Shown piece by piece: positions 7,572-15,013 of a stretch of DNA of 64,000 nt. The stretch's first letter is position 1. Every line of letters begins with the position of its first letter. The position numbers and the translations under genes were made by a program. Source of the stretch: Armatimonadota bacterium (GTDB lineage Bacteria > Armatimonadota > Fimbriimonadia > Fimbriimonadales > ATM1); the NCBI GenBank assembly GCA_021324165.1, contig JAJPJR010000047.1, forward strand, positions 1 through 64,000, in the 5' to 3' direction. Below the pieces are notes generated by a model that was not told the origin of the DNA, made no database searches, and worked only from the letters and a program-made list of their open reading frames with translations.

Positions 7572-8595
7572 ACGTATCGGCTGGTATCTGGTGGAGTTGG
7601 AGCGTCGGCTTGAACGCGAACTGCCAAAAGAACAGATTGTTCAAATCAGTAAAGAGATTGAATCGCACCTCGATGAATCGGTGCAGGCCGAACTGGCGAA
7701 CGGCGCATCCGAAGAAGACGTTGTCGCGGTTTCAATCAAAAAACTTGGCAAGCCTGCAAAAGTCGCCGACGGTTTTTTGTCGCAGCAGTCTTCGGGGCGG
7801 CTTGCACGTTCTGGCGAACGGATGACATTGATTACTGCGGCCGTTTTGGGCTTGACGATCGCATTGGGACCGTTGATCGGCATGCGCGCTGCCGGCGTAG
7901 AAGGCTGGCTGGTGTTTGCTGCGGCGGTGACGCTGGTTTTGCTGGCTGTCGCATCTGCGGTGAGCAAACGGCTCCGCTTCGTTGGGTTGTTATCGTTGTG
8001 CGTGCCGGTGGGAGTTTTGTGGATGCTCGGATGGTCGTGGGCTTACTTTACGCTGCAATCGGAGTACGGCTACCCTCTCATCTATTCACGCGGCCAGGCG
8101 CAGGCGGAGTTGGCGCTGCTGACGCGGCAGCAAGCCGAATTCAGTTCGGCGCTGGAGCGTGCCCGGCGTGCGTTCGGGTTCTCGAGCCAAGGCGAACCGT
8201 TTCCTCAAGGCAGCGATCTTGTTTCGCAGGCGGGGTTCATCGCGCCGGATAGACTTCCCGACAGGACCGATTACATTTATGATCCGAACGCATACGTATC
8301 TTGGATGAAAGATTGGAGAGATGCCGAAGCCGTGTGGCGGCACAACGGTCCAAGGTTCATCGCCGAGCTGCATAGCGCGGTTGCGACGAAGAGGGCACGC
8401 GTCGACGCCCTCCAGCAAGCGCTGACGCAGCCCGCACTTTCTGATTGGCGCTTCAACGTCGAACCCGCGGCGTTCATTGCGGCTGTGTATGCCGTCATTG
8501 TAGTGTCAGTTCACCTGACGTTTTATGGCATTGGCAGACTGTTTCGAGCGATCGGTCGTGCGCGGCGTTTGGCTACTTCTTTCGCTTCAGAGTGA
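7564..8595 (+). CDS. HAAS-domain membrane protein, PadR partner
   Basis: A 343-residue protein. Residues 1-75 form a helical N-terminal domain (LVELERRLERELPKEQIVQI, IESHLDESVQAELANG) of the HAAS/permease-prefix type typically paired with PadR regulators. Three membrane segments follow at about 80-155. A large soluble region comes next (residues about 160-300), and a final membrane segment (FIAAVYAVIVVSVHLTFY) lies near the C-terminus. Its start overlaps the padR stop by 8 bp. The function is unknown; the family is usually an anti-sigma-like or sensory partner. The 3' end overlaps the convergent lipoprotein gene by 23 bp. Confidence 0.8.
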   Translation: MDKRIGWYLVELERRLERELPKEQIVQISKEIESHLDESVQAELANGASEEDVVAVSIKKLGKPAKVADGFLSQQSSGRLARSGERMTLITAAVLGLTIALGPLIGMRAAGVEGWLVFAAAVTLVLLAVASAVSKRLRFVGLLSLCVPVGVLWMLGWSWAYFTLQSEYGYPLIYSRGQAQAELALLTRQQAEFSSALERARRAFGFSSQGEPFPQGSDLVSQAGFIAPDRLPDRTDYIYDPNAYVSWMKDWRDAEAVWRHNGPRFIAELHSAVATKRARVDALQQALTQPALSDWRFNVEPAAFIAAVYAVIVVSVHLTFYGIGRLFRAIGRARRLATSFASE

Positions 8596-8998
8596 TGGGC
8601 TCATTCATCGGCGCGGGCGCGTCGCGCTGAGTAATCGCAATCGTGTCGTTATCTTTCCACGTGCAATCGAAAGTCATTTTTCGCGGAGTTTTCTGAAGCA
8701 TCGAATTGACCTGATCGAGCACCGCCTTCGGCATTGTCGCGGATTCCACCGAGGTCGCAGTGATGGTGAACTGTTTTTCGTCGGAAGTGTAGGTTCCTTT
8801 TTGCGTTGAGGATTGGCCCATGGCCGTCTGCACGATCTGAACGGTGCCATCGCCGCCGAACTTGAATTCTGCGTTGATCGGGACCCCTTGCATTGACATC
8901 GAGCCCGTCCATTCCCCGACGAGCGATGGTTTTGACTTGCAGCCGGCGAGAGCGAAGGCTCCGATGAGAGCGAAGACGAGCGTTTTTCGAAGTTGCAT
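8573..8998 (-). CDS. Lipoprotein, unknown
   Basis: A 141-residue protein beginning MQLRKTLVFALIGAFALAGC, a type II signal peptide with lipobox LAGC. The mature part (SLVGEWTGSMSMQGVPINAE and later beta strands) suggests a small beta-barrel of the type that measures 'excess over threshold' in many DUF families; I cannot name it. CATAAT ends 6 nt before the ATG, so the message is probably leaderless. A decayed duplicate of this signal-peptide region together with its -10 lies at 12389-12463. Confidence 0.8.
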   Translation of the reverse strand: MQLRKTLVFALIGAFALAGCKSKPSLVGEWTGSMSMQGVPINAEFKFGGDGTVQIVQTAMGQSSTQKGTYTSDEKQFTITATSVESATMPKAVLDQVNSMLQKTPRKMTFDCTWKDNDTIAITQRDAPAPMNEPITLKRKK

Positions 8999-9016
8999 TC
9001 GGACATTATGGCGCCG

Positions 9017-9121
9017 GGTGCCACGGGGATCGCATTCGTGGAAGTGGTTCCGGAACCGTTCACGATGACCGCATTCGCATTCGCGCTGCCGCTTGTTTGG
9101 CGATGGCGAAGGCCGCGATAG
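9017..9121 (+). pseudogene. Remnant of PEP-CTERM gene 3' end
   Basis: Translation gives GATGIAFVEVVPEP, then FTMTAFAFALPLVW, then RWRRPR and a stop. This matches the end of the PEP-CTERM protein at the left edge (GAAGIAFVEVVPEP, then FTITAFAFALPLFW and RRRRQR), with roughly 85% nucleotide identity by eye over 105 bp. No start codon or upstream coding region remains; the sequence begins next to the promoter of the lipoprotein gene on the other strand. Confidence 0.8.
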
Positions 9122-9133
9122 GAAGTTGCTGGG

Positions 9134-9285
9134 AACTGTCCTTGCGGACAGGGCACGAATCGCCGTGGTCCGGCCCATTTGGAATCATCGTATCTATTCC
9201 CTACAGCCTTCGGGATCCAGGGGATATAAGCCGCAACGATACCGCGGAACGAAGGCATGGACGACTGAGTGAAAATCGTCCATGC
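9134..9285. repeat. Two intergenic hairpins
   Basis: CTGTCC and GGACAG pair around TTGC at 9134-9149 and are followed by GGCACGA. A second, stronger hairpin has 10-bp perfect arms, GCATGGACGA (9255-9264) and TCGTCCATGC (9276-9285), with an 11-nt loop. It lies 27 bp beyond the stop of the gene ending at 9313 (minus) and may act as a terminator or mRNA 3' stabiliser, although no T-run follows. Confidence 0.5.
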
Positions 9286-9312
9286 CGATAACTGAATCCG
9301 CGGTCGCTCTTG

Positions 9313-10350
9313 TTACCCTCGCGGGCCGACCGAAAACACGATGTCGCCGGAAGCAGTTTCCCGATCCTTCGGATGGAACATTCCACCCGGCCGCTGAGAA
9401 TCAGCGATCCAATTCACTTCGCCCTTCACGCCGAATCCAGCTGAAAACGCGCCTTGGAAAGTGAATGAAAGCATATCATTTTGAAGTGTACCGTTGCCAG
9501 AACTTGACCCAAATCCATATTGCGCAAAGCGAGGATTCGGCGCATTCAAAAACGTCCATGCGTACTTTTCGGAACCGACATGCCAATCTGTGAGCCCGCT
9601 AAAATTGCCATTTGAAACCGTGTACCTTGCGCGATAGTCGGTCATGGAGACGATTTCGGTATTCTCGGATGCGCGAAAGTTCCGCCATTTGTTGCGAACG
9701 TCACCAACTGCGAAAGCCCGCAAATTGAACGATGATCCGGTGAGCGGAATGTGCTGGCCGGTTCCGGTTACCTTTACGTTGTTGACATAGAACTCAACGT
9801 GGCTTTTGCGTTGATCCCCGAGTTTTATGACGAACAGTTCGAAGTCTCCACGAGAACTGCCGCTGCCGACCGATTGACTCGGGCGCGCTGGCGCGGGCCT
9901 GTTGGAGCGCTCTAACGCGGTCTGCGCTTCCTTCATCCAAATCGAATGCTTCTTTGCCGGTCCATTCAAGTACCGTTTGATTTCCATGTAATAGCCGCCG
10001 ACTGAGCTGTCCGCGCTCGGCAGTCCTTTCTGAATCATCCTCAGGTGCGTCTTATGGAAGTCGGCTTGTTTTGCCGCGGCATAGTCTCCACGTTTTTCGG
10101 ACTCCTTTTGAAGTGTGCTCAAGTCTCGGTACATCTGCAAAACGGTCGCGCGGCGGATTTCGATGGCCTTGATGGCGTTGACGTCTTCCGAGGTCAGGCG
10201 GATGCCCGCGTCGCGCATTTTCTGTTCCAGATGCTGCGCGGTTTGCGCAGCGGCTTGAATCGTTGCTCCGGCGATGGTTTGCGCAGCCACTGCAGCGATA
10301 CATGCCCCTGCGGCGGCGATGGCGCTCAATCGTAGAATGTTGGTGAACAT
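9313..10350 (-). CDS. Secreted protein, unknown
   Basis: A 345-residue protein with a signal peptide (MFTNILRLSAIAAAGACIAA, cut after AVAAQ). Residues 30-150 are helical and charged (EDVNAIKAIEIRRATVLQMY, KESEKRGDYAAAKQADFH). A Ser/Pro-rich linker (about 155-175) leads to a beta-rich C-terminal domain with FELFVIKLGDQRKSHVEFYV. I do not recognise the family. A Shine-Dalgarno GGGGAGGT lies 6-8 nt before the ATG. It is divergent from the DUF1579-like gene at 10529, with a 178-bp gap. Confidence 0.7.
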   Translation of the reverse strand: MFTNILRLSAIAAAGACIAAVAAQTIAGATIQAAAQTAQHLEQKMRDAGIRLTSEDVNAIKAIEIRRATVLQMYRDLSTLQKESEKRGDYAAAKQADFHKTHLRMIQKGLPSADSSVGGYYMEIKRYLNGPAKKHSIWMKEAQTALERSNRPAPARPSQSVGSGSSRGDFELFVIKLGDQRKSHVEFYVNNVKVTGTGQHIPLTGSSFNLRAFAVGDVRNKWRNFRASENTEIVSMTDYRARYTVSNGNFSGLTDWHVGSEKYAWTFLNAPNPRFAQYGFGSSSGNGTLQNDMLSFTFQGAFSAGFGVKGEVNWIADSQRPGGMFHPKDRETASGDIVFSVGPRG

Positions 10351-10528
10351 GGCGTTACCTCCCCGTAGCGGCCGAAACCGCCCATCGGTTCGTTCCATAG
10401 GTTCCGACCCCGATTCAAGTGCCAAATAACAGGTTTTTGGCACCGGAAGGCCGAATCTGTAAGCCCCTTTAGCAGTATCCACCCGCAATTTGGCGCAACC
10501 ACCGCCGCTCTTCGGCCGTAGGGCCAAC

Positions 10529-11056
10529 ATGAGAAGCGTACTTGCGTTTGCCGTTCTCGTCTCTTCGCTGCTGGCTCATGCTCAGCAACATCCACCAGCT
10601 AAACCCGCCGACGAACTAAAGAACTTTAAGCCGCTCATGGGGGAGTGGACAGTATCGGGCGCGTTCAACCATGAAAACCAGAAAGTGAATTTCACCGGGT
10701 CGGGCAAAGGCTCGATGACTCTTGGAGGAAAGTTTGTGCGTCTCGAATTCGACCTGAAAGGTACTCCAATGGGCGATGTTTCATTCGAAGCGATGTTGAA
10801 TTACGATGCCGAAAAGAAAACCTATCGAGGGGTGTTCTTTATTTCGGAAGAGCCGATGCCGCTGGCTGCCGTAGGGTCGTTCGATGGGAAGAAGTTCGTA
10901 TTCAAAGGCACTCCGCCTGATTCAGAATCCACCATTCAGATCGTGTTCGATGTCAGCAAGCTTGACCAGTTTTCCTTAACTGTGACGGAGGACCATGGCG
11001 CAGGTTTCGAGAACAATGACTTGATGAGCGCGACATTCACCAAGAAGAAGTCGTGA
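10529..11056 (+). CDS. Secreted DUF1579-like protein
   Basis: A 175-residue protein with a signal peptide (MRSVLAFAVLVSSLLAHAQQ). The mature protein carries the DUF1579 pattern LKNFKPLMGEWTVSGAFN, then GSMTLGGKFVRLEFD and AMLNYDAEKKTYRGVFF. It is distantly similar to the protein at 3200-3691. The start is the ATG at 10529, with a weak TAGGG Shine-Dalgarno 6 nt upstream. Downstream lies a 47-bp tandem repeat with hairpins. The family's function is unknown. Confidence 0.8.
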   Translation: MRSVLAFAVLVSSLLAHAQQHPPAKPADELKNFKPLMGEWTVSGAFNHENQKVNFTGSGKGSMTLGGKFVRLEFDLKGTPMGDVSFEAMLNYDAEKKTYRGVFFISEEPMPLAAVGSFDGKKFVFKGTPPDSESTIQIVFDVSKLDQFSLTVTEDHGAGFENNDLMSATFTKKKS

Positions 11057-11472
11057 TCGGCAGGTGTCCCGCCATTGTTGATTGGGTGCCGCGGACAGGC
11101 CCGTTAGGGTTTGTCCGCGTTTTGTTGACTGTGTGCCGCCGACGGGCCCGTAAGGGTTTGTCCGCGTTTTGTTTACTGCGTGCCGCGGAAAGCGAATGGC
11201 ATGATTGAAGCGCGTCGCATGGTTGGAGAATGGGCGAAGAAACGCGCACGAGATGAAATTATTGCCTGAGCTCCTCTGCCGCCGATGGCAAACGGAAGAG
11301 AAGCTTGGGACCCTATGAGTGGGTCGGGACAAGCGGGAACGAAAAATTTGTGCTTGTTCGACGAATCACGGATAGCACATGGTGGATAGTCACATTCCCT
11401 GCATAGGAGACCGCGAACAAGCACGCGTGACGCGGCAGGGCGATCTTCAGACGCGGAGCGGTTTGCAAAAAA
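11057..11472. other. Gene-free stretch, 416 bp
   Basis: Apart from the 47-bp tandem repeat in its first third, I see no supported gene, RNA or promoter. Short open frames on the minus strand here are low-complexity readings of the repeat. Confidence 0.6.
11086..11194. repeat. 47-bp tandem repeat, 2.3 copies, hairpin-forming
   Basis: Unit 1 is 11086-11132, unit 2 is 11133-11179, and a partial third begins at 11180 (GTGCCGCGG). Each unit begins GTGCCGC, contains GGGCCCGT or GGCCCGTTAGGG, then TTTGTCCGCGTTTTGTT. In unit 1, GCGGACA (11091-11097) pairs with TGTCCGC (11112-11118). The trailing GTTTTGTT could let the hairpin work as a terminator for the gene ending at 11056. Confidence 0.75.
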
Positions 11473-12318
11473 CTACCGATACTCGTCAAAAAACTTTTCG
11501 TCGACGTCAAAGATTGTGCGCGGGATAAGGCCAAGTTTCAGGCGTTCCATTAATTCAACAAGCCTGTCGCCGTCCACAAGTTCGATCGGTGGCGGACCGT
11601 CCCGATTAGCCTCCGCCTCGGCTTGCGCGGTGAAATAGCCAGTCGTAATAAAGATCCCTTTCTCGCTCCTTCCCTGCATTGCGCCGCGAAAGTCGCGTAT
11701 CAAGTCCGGCGAGACGCTTTTAGCATATCGTTTGCATTGGAACATCACACGAAAGCTAACAAGCTCGTTGACTTGCAGAGTCCCGTGACCATCGATGCCG
11801 CCGTCTCCTGACTTACCGGTCACATGAACTTCAGTAAATCCGGACTCGCGAAGAAGTAACTGACAGAACCTCTCGAACCCATCTGATGAAAGAGTCCGCA
11901 ACGTCCGCAAAGCGGTCGCCCTTTCGATGCCTTCAACGCCGTCAGAGTTTTCAATGTCCTCGCCCTGTTCAGCGGCGAATTTTTTGCGCTGCGCCCACTC
12001 CCGATTTGTTTTCCTTCGGAGCTCGCGCGCTTGTTCAAGCGTCAGTTTGGTTCTCCAACCTTCTTGCGTCAGCTTCCAGATGCCACGTTCGCTCGGATCG
12101 AGCAACCCCGCTTCTTTCAGCGTATTCCTTGCCCAGTCAATATTGTTTTCTATGATGGGTTCACCGCTCGGATGTACCTTTGCAAGTTCGTCCGCAGAAA
12201 ACCCGCCTCGTTCGATCACGAGAGATCGGACTTCCTTCGCCGTACCGGAACCTCCCAAATCCCTGAGCGCGTCGAGGATCGGACCGTAGTGCATCGCGTA
12301 CCTGTCCCCCGGTTTCAT
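11473..12318 (-). CDS. Mrr-type restriction endonuclease
   Basis: A 281-residue protein. The N-terminal part (residues 1-100) is a winged helix of the Mrr_N type (ILDALRDLGGSGTAKEVRSL, then WARNTLKEAGLLDPSERGIW). The C-terminal part is a PD-(D/E)XK nuclease fold: FERFCQLLLRESGFTEVHVT, GKSGDGGIDG with the catalytic Asp, and FQCKRY with the QxK motif, then GIFITTGYFTAQAEAEA. Mrr enzymes are type IV systems that cut methylated foreign DNA and need no methylase; none is present nearby. The start has a GGAGAG Shine-Dalgarno. It sits in a repeat-rich accessory stretch. Confidence 0.88.
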   Translation of the reverse strand: MKPGDRYAMHYGPILDALRDLGGSGTAKEVRSLVIERGGFSADELAKVHPSGEPIIENNIDWARNTLKEAGLLDPSERGIWKLTQEGWRTKLTLEQARELRRKTNREWAQRKKFAAEQGEDIENSDGVEGIERATALRTLRTLSSDGFERFCQLLLRESGFTEVHVTGKSGDGGIDGHGTLQVNELVSFRVMFQCKRYAKSVSPDLIRDFRGAMQGRSEKGIFITTGYFTAQAEAEANRDGPPPIELVDGDRLVELMERLKLGLIPRTIFDVDEKFFDEYR

Positions 12319-12370
12319 CTAGCTCTCCACGTCGTCAATGATACCCATCAGCCAGAGTTTTCAGCGAAAC

Positions 12371-12396
12371 CAGGGTGAATTTGCAAATTCACCCTG
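12371..12396. repeat. 26-bp perfect palindrome; second copy at 13001
   Basis: Half-site CAGGGTGAATTTG is followed at once by its exact reverse complement. A second copy at 13001-13018 keeps the inner 18 bp (half-site GTGAATTTG) in similar flanks: GAAACC before, and CCACC a few bases after, in both copies. The two copies are about 630 bp apart. The symmetry would suit a dimeric DNA-binding protein or a cruciform; no binder is identified. Confidence 0.75.
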
Positions 12397-12451
12397 GCCA
12401 CCGAGCGAACGCCGCAGTTAGGGTGAAGATAAACGTTTTGCGAGGTTGCAT
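12389..12451 (-). pseudogene. Truncated duplicate of lipoprotein signal region
   Basis: From ATG 12451 the frame reads MQPRKTFIFTLTAAFARWPG and stops. This aligns with the N-terminus of the lipoprotein at 8573-8998 (MQLRKTLVFALIGAFALAGC), but the lipobox is lost and the palindrome interrupts it. The -10 (CATAAT, 12458-12463) and the 6-nt spacing to ATG are preserved. Beyond it, 12464-12481 matches the neighbourhood of the other locus with an internal deletion. Confidence 0.75.
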
Positions 12452-12777
12452 TTGGACATTATGGCGCGTGCCACGCGATAGGCACATTGCACATAATGAT
12501 GGTTCGCCTGGGGCATCTCTTCGGCGGAAACTTCACCTCGACAGTCCCACCCGATTTGCAGGCTCGGTTCCTTGCACTCTAAGTTGTCCATTCGTCATGC
12601 AACCATTCGGCGTATACTTCGACATCTGCGTTCATGAATGAGCCGCGACTCTGGGCGAAAAGTAGTTGTCGACAATTACGTATGAGATTTCTGCATGCAT
12701 CTCAGCTTCGCGTAGTTGCATGGCACCCTACGCACGTGAAAACGTCACGCAGCGCATTCAGCCCACTGCCACCCGAC

Positions 12778-12805
12778 CGCTGACGGGCCGAAGGGTCTGT
12801 CAGTG
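12778..12805. repeat. Variable-stem hairpin, copy A
   Basis: CGCTGAC (12778-12784) pairs with GTCAGTG (12799-12805), including one G-T pair, around the loop GGGCCGAAGGGTCT. On the minus strand the loop reads AGACCCTTCGGCCC, related to loops in the other hairpins at 11086-11165 and 12930. GCCACCC occurs just upstream. Confidence 0.6.
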
Positions 12806-12929
12806 AATAGCGCATCTCCGAATTGCACGGTTGCCAATGTCGGTATCTGTCTTATTAATCCGTTCGTTAGACGTTGCAACTTGATCGCCGGCTCTAAAAT
12901 TCATTCCTGTCAAAATAGAGATTATTGCT

Positions 12930-12968
12930 CACTGACAAACCGTTCGTTTCACTCAGGGCCTGTCAGTG
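12930..12968. repeat. Variable-stem hairpin, copy B
   Basis: CACTGACA (12930-12937) and TGTCAGTG (12961-12968) form a perfect 8-bp stem. The loop begins AACCGTTCG and ends GGGCC, and CCACCC follows the right arm. The stem differs from that of the tandem copies at 11091 (GCGGACA/TGTCCGC), yet pairing is kept. Confidence 0.6.
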
Positions 12969-13035
12969 CCACCCGTCCCGTTAGTTTCGAAGAAACCGGC
13001 GTGAATTTGCAAATTCACCCCTGCCACCCGTCGGA

Positions 13036-13965
13036 TCAACAATCTATAGTGGCGGGCATCGCCTCTTTGATTCCAGCTTCCCAAAAGAGTCGTGCCAACA
13101 GCGATATCTCTCTCAACTTGCGCCACAGCTTATCTAGTGAGGCCATGAGATCAATGTTTTGCGTCGAATGAAAAATCTCTGCTGCACTACACGCGATTGC
13201 GAGCCAGGAGAGCACTATGGCGACGCCGTACGTGTTTTGCAGGTAGCCAACGGCGTCTCCCGGTGACAACCTCCAAAGAGAATTTTCCACTTCTAAATTC
13301 ATCAGCTTGGGTACATGAACATGGACTAGGCCGCAGTAGCGGTGCCACTCAGGCAGCCAAGCTTCGCCGAGACGTCTTGTCCTAGGACAGCTTATTTGCT
13401 GCACAATCCTGCCAGGCGTCGGAAAGTCCGTGATCAATCGATCTCTCTTAGAAGCGGACCCGCCGAATATTTTATCTTCCCGCTCTTGCTCCTCCTCAGT
13501 TACACCTGCTTGGTAGGCAATTTTTTTGAGAAAGTCGGGTGCCTTCGTGCGGAGGTAATCCTTCCAGCTCTCCAAACCACCCATCTCCGTTTTTTCCAAG
13601 AGATAAAACTCGTAATACCGACGCCAGTTGTACTTCATGAAATGAGAGGCACGATCATCCGGATTATCTAGGACGAAAAGTAGAAGAAAGAACGCCTCAA
13701 GCTGCTCGCGAACTAGCGAGAGGGCTGCTGTCTTTGGAGCGAACGAATCAGATTCGAACCTCAATAGTCCTCGAATGGTCTTATGAGTTTGGACCTGGAC
13801 ATCGCAGAGTGAGTTCAATAATCGCTTTGGACGCGCGTTAAGCTGAGAACTGTTAATAGCTCCACATAAGTGGTTAGATACGGTAAAAACAAGTGTGTCA
13901 ATCTGATCACAATCGTACTCGGCATTGCGATCGATGTCTTCTTCGAAGAGGATTCGGGGGCGCAC
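13036..13965 (-). CDS. Hypothetical protein, accessory
   Basis: A 309-residue mostly helical protein of unknown family. Visible features: LVREQLEAFFLLLFVLDNPD, a long charged helical centre (KKIAYQAGVTEEEQEREDKI), WLPEWHRYCGLVHVHVPKLM, and one hydrophobic helix near the end (GVAIVLSWLAIACSAAE). There is no catalytic motif I can name. By eye it is less GC-rich than its neighbours. Its GTG start shares its first base with the stop of the aromatic hydroxylase gene (TAGTG), so it is probably translated by coupling. The position next to Mrr and repeats suggests an acquired gene. Confidence 0.65.
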   Translation of the reverse strand: MRPRILFEEDIDRNAEYDCDQIDTLVFTVSNHLCGAINSSQLNARPKRLLNSLCDVQVQTHKTIRGLLRFESDSFAPKTAALSLVREQLEAFFLLLFVLDNPDDRASHFMKYNWRRYYEFYLLEKTEMGGLESWKDYLRTKAPDFLKKIAYQAGVTEEEQEREDKIFGGSASKRDRLITDFPTPGRIVQQISCPRTRRLGEAWLPEWHRYCGLVHVHVPKLMNLEVENSLWRLSPGDAVGYLQNTYGVAIVLSWLAIACSAAEIFHSTQNIDLMASLDKLWRKLREISLLARLFWEAGIKEAMPATIDC

Positions 13966-14867
13966 TACACCCTCACACTCGCATCCAAGAACGACGCCAA
14001 GTCGGCTTCGCTGATCTCCGGTTCGCCCGGGGATAGATTATTAAGGCGACCTTCCAAAATCCACTTCTCCAACAGCTCAACCTGATCGAACAGATGATCG
14101 AACGAATCCACAATATATAGCAGCGGCTGGTAATGGTGAATTTCGAAATACTGATTCACAACCCACTCCATTTGAAACGGATACCGCTGCACATCCGGCG
14201 ATTCCAAACAGTGCGATATCTCGCCGAACGATGAAAGCAGACCGCTGCCATACACTTTCAACTCCGAACCCGAACGCATCAGCCCGAACTCGATGGTGAA
14301 CCAGAAAAAGCGCGCCATCCCTTTGATGATGCTCTCGACATTCTTCACGCGCTGCTCTTGATCGCGAATCTCCTGCGCGTGCTCGGCAACCGAACGCGCC
14401 ACCTCGCCGAAACGCACCAAAACGTCCGCAAAACGGCGATCGGTGTGCATCGGCACATGGCCCGCAACGTCGTGAAAAATGTCGGGCTCGGGAAGATAGT
14501 CCAAAGAGTTGATGTCGCGAATGGTAACAGTGGTTGGAAATGCGCGCGTTCGCAAACAGTCGAAAAAAATGTATGCGGGCACGTAGCCGCTTACGGCTTT
14601 CGCAGCAAACCCGCTCAGCGGCTGCAGAAACTGGTTGATCTCTTCCAGGCGCGGGATGCGGTCGGGATTCAGCGCGAGGTTCGCAACGCCTTGCATGAAC
14701 TTCGGGTGAGCGAACTTTTCCCACTTCGGCCGGATGCGGGCATAAAGCCTGCGCCAGGTTTCCTGGTTCTCCTCGCTATACAGCTCATAGGGCTGGCGGA
14801 TGTACAGCTCGCCGTTTTTCTGTGCCTCTTCGATGAAGGGGGCTTTGGTGGTGGTCAGTCCAGCCAT
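13965..14867 (-). CDS. phhA: Aromatic amino acid (phenylalanine) hydroxylase
   Basis: A 300-residue protein of the pterin-dependent hydroxylase family, close to the usual length of bacterial PhhA. The 2-His-1-carboxylate iron site is visible: PDIFHDVAGHVP (two His about residues 130 and 135) and FTIEFGL (Glu about 190). It would convert phenylalanine to tyrosine using tetrahydropterin and oxygen, usually for catabolism. The start MAGLTTTKAP has a Shine-Dalgarno AGAGAGG 6 nt upstream and CATAAT or TATCAT beyond it. Its 3' end is fused by a one-base overlap to an unknown gene. A 7-bp repeat tract lies 62-110 bp upstream. Confidence 0.93.
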   Translation of the reverse strand: MAGLTTTKAPFIEEAQKNGELYIRQPYELYSEENQETWRRLYARIRPKWEKFAHPKFMQGVANLALNPDRIPRLEEINQFLQPLSGFAAKAVSGYVPAYIFFDCLRTRAFPTTVTIRDINSLDYLPEPDIFHDVAGHVPMHTDRRFADVLVRFGEVARSVAEHAQEIRDQEQRVKNVESIIKGMARFFWFTIEFGLMRSGSELKVYGSGLLSSFGEISHCLESPDVQRYPFQMEWVVNQYFEIHHYQPLLYIVDSFDHLFDQVELLEKWILEGRLNNLSPGEPEISEADLASFLDASVRV

Positions 14868-14911
14868 CGGTACCTCTCTATTATGATAGATACTGACGGG
14901 CGATCTGCTCG

Positions 14912-14928
14912 TATAATAGGTGATGATG
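14912..14928 (+). promoter_or_regulatory. TATAAT box with adjacent ATG pair
   Basis: A perfect TATAAT (14912-14917) is followed by 5 nt and ATG at 14923, with a second ATG at 14926. The -35 region is poor. By the pattern of this window this looks like a leaderless start, but the frame it opens ends at 15001 after 26 codons, one frame away from the large gene at 15014. Confidence 0.5.
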
Positions 14929-14977
14929 GAAGCCAAAAGCCAAAAGCCGAAAGCCGAAAGCCGAAAGCCGAAAGCCA
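14929..14977 (+). repeat. 7-bp tandem repeat, seven units
   Basis: Units of AAAGCCG or AAAGCCA repeat at a strict 7-bp period: six clean units (14936-14977) and one diverged unit before them (14929-14935). Because 7 is not a multiple of 3, gain or loss of a unit shifts any frame read through it. It separates the putative leaderless start at 14923 from the secreted protein gene at 15014. Confidence 0.85.
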
Positions 14978-15013
14978 AGGCTGAGACGAATCAGCCGGCT
15001 TAGAGTCCTCGAG

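Larger units (their letters stand above)
12319..13035. other. Repeat-rich gene-free stretch, 717 bp
   Basis: It holds two copies of a long palindrome (12371-12396 and 13001-13018), two variable-stem hairpins (12778-12805, 12930-12968) and a gene remnant (12389-12451). No intact gene is supported. An open frame on the plus strand from 12803 runs through the hairpins and has no domain or start signal. Confidence 0.6.

Noticed and set aside
11086-11194. Possible insertion-sequence end
   Set aside because: There is no transposase frame, no target-site duplication could be found, and the unit is a hairpin repeat rather than a terminal inverted repeat.
12803-13171. 123-codon open frame on the plus strand
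   Set aside because: It reads through hairpins and a palindrome, overlaps the 3' end of the opposite gene, and has no start signal or domain.
14929-14977. CRISPR-like array
   Set aside because: The units are 7 bp with no spacers; it is a simple tandem repeat. No other CRISPR-like arrangement was seen.
14358-14984. 209-codon plus-strand frame ending in the 7-bp repeats
   Set aside because: It is antisense to the aromatic hydroxylase, whose iron-site motifs are intact on the minus strand.
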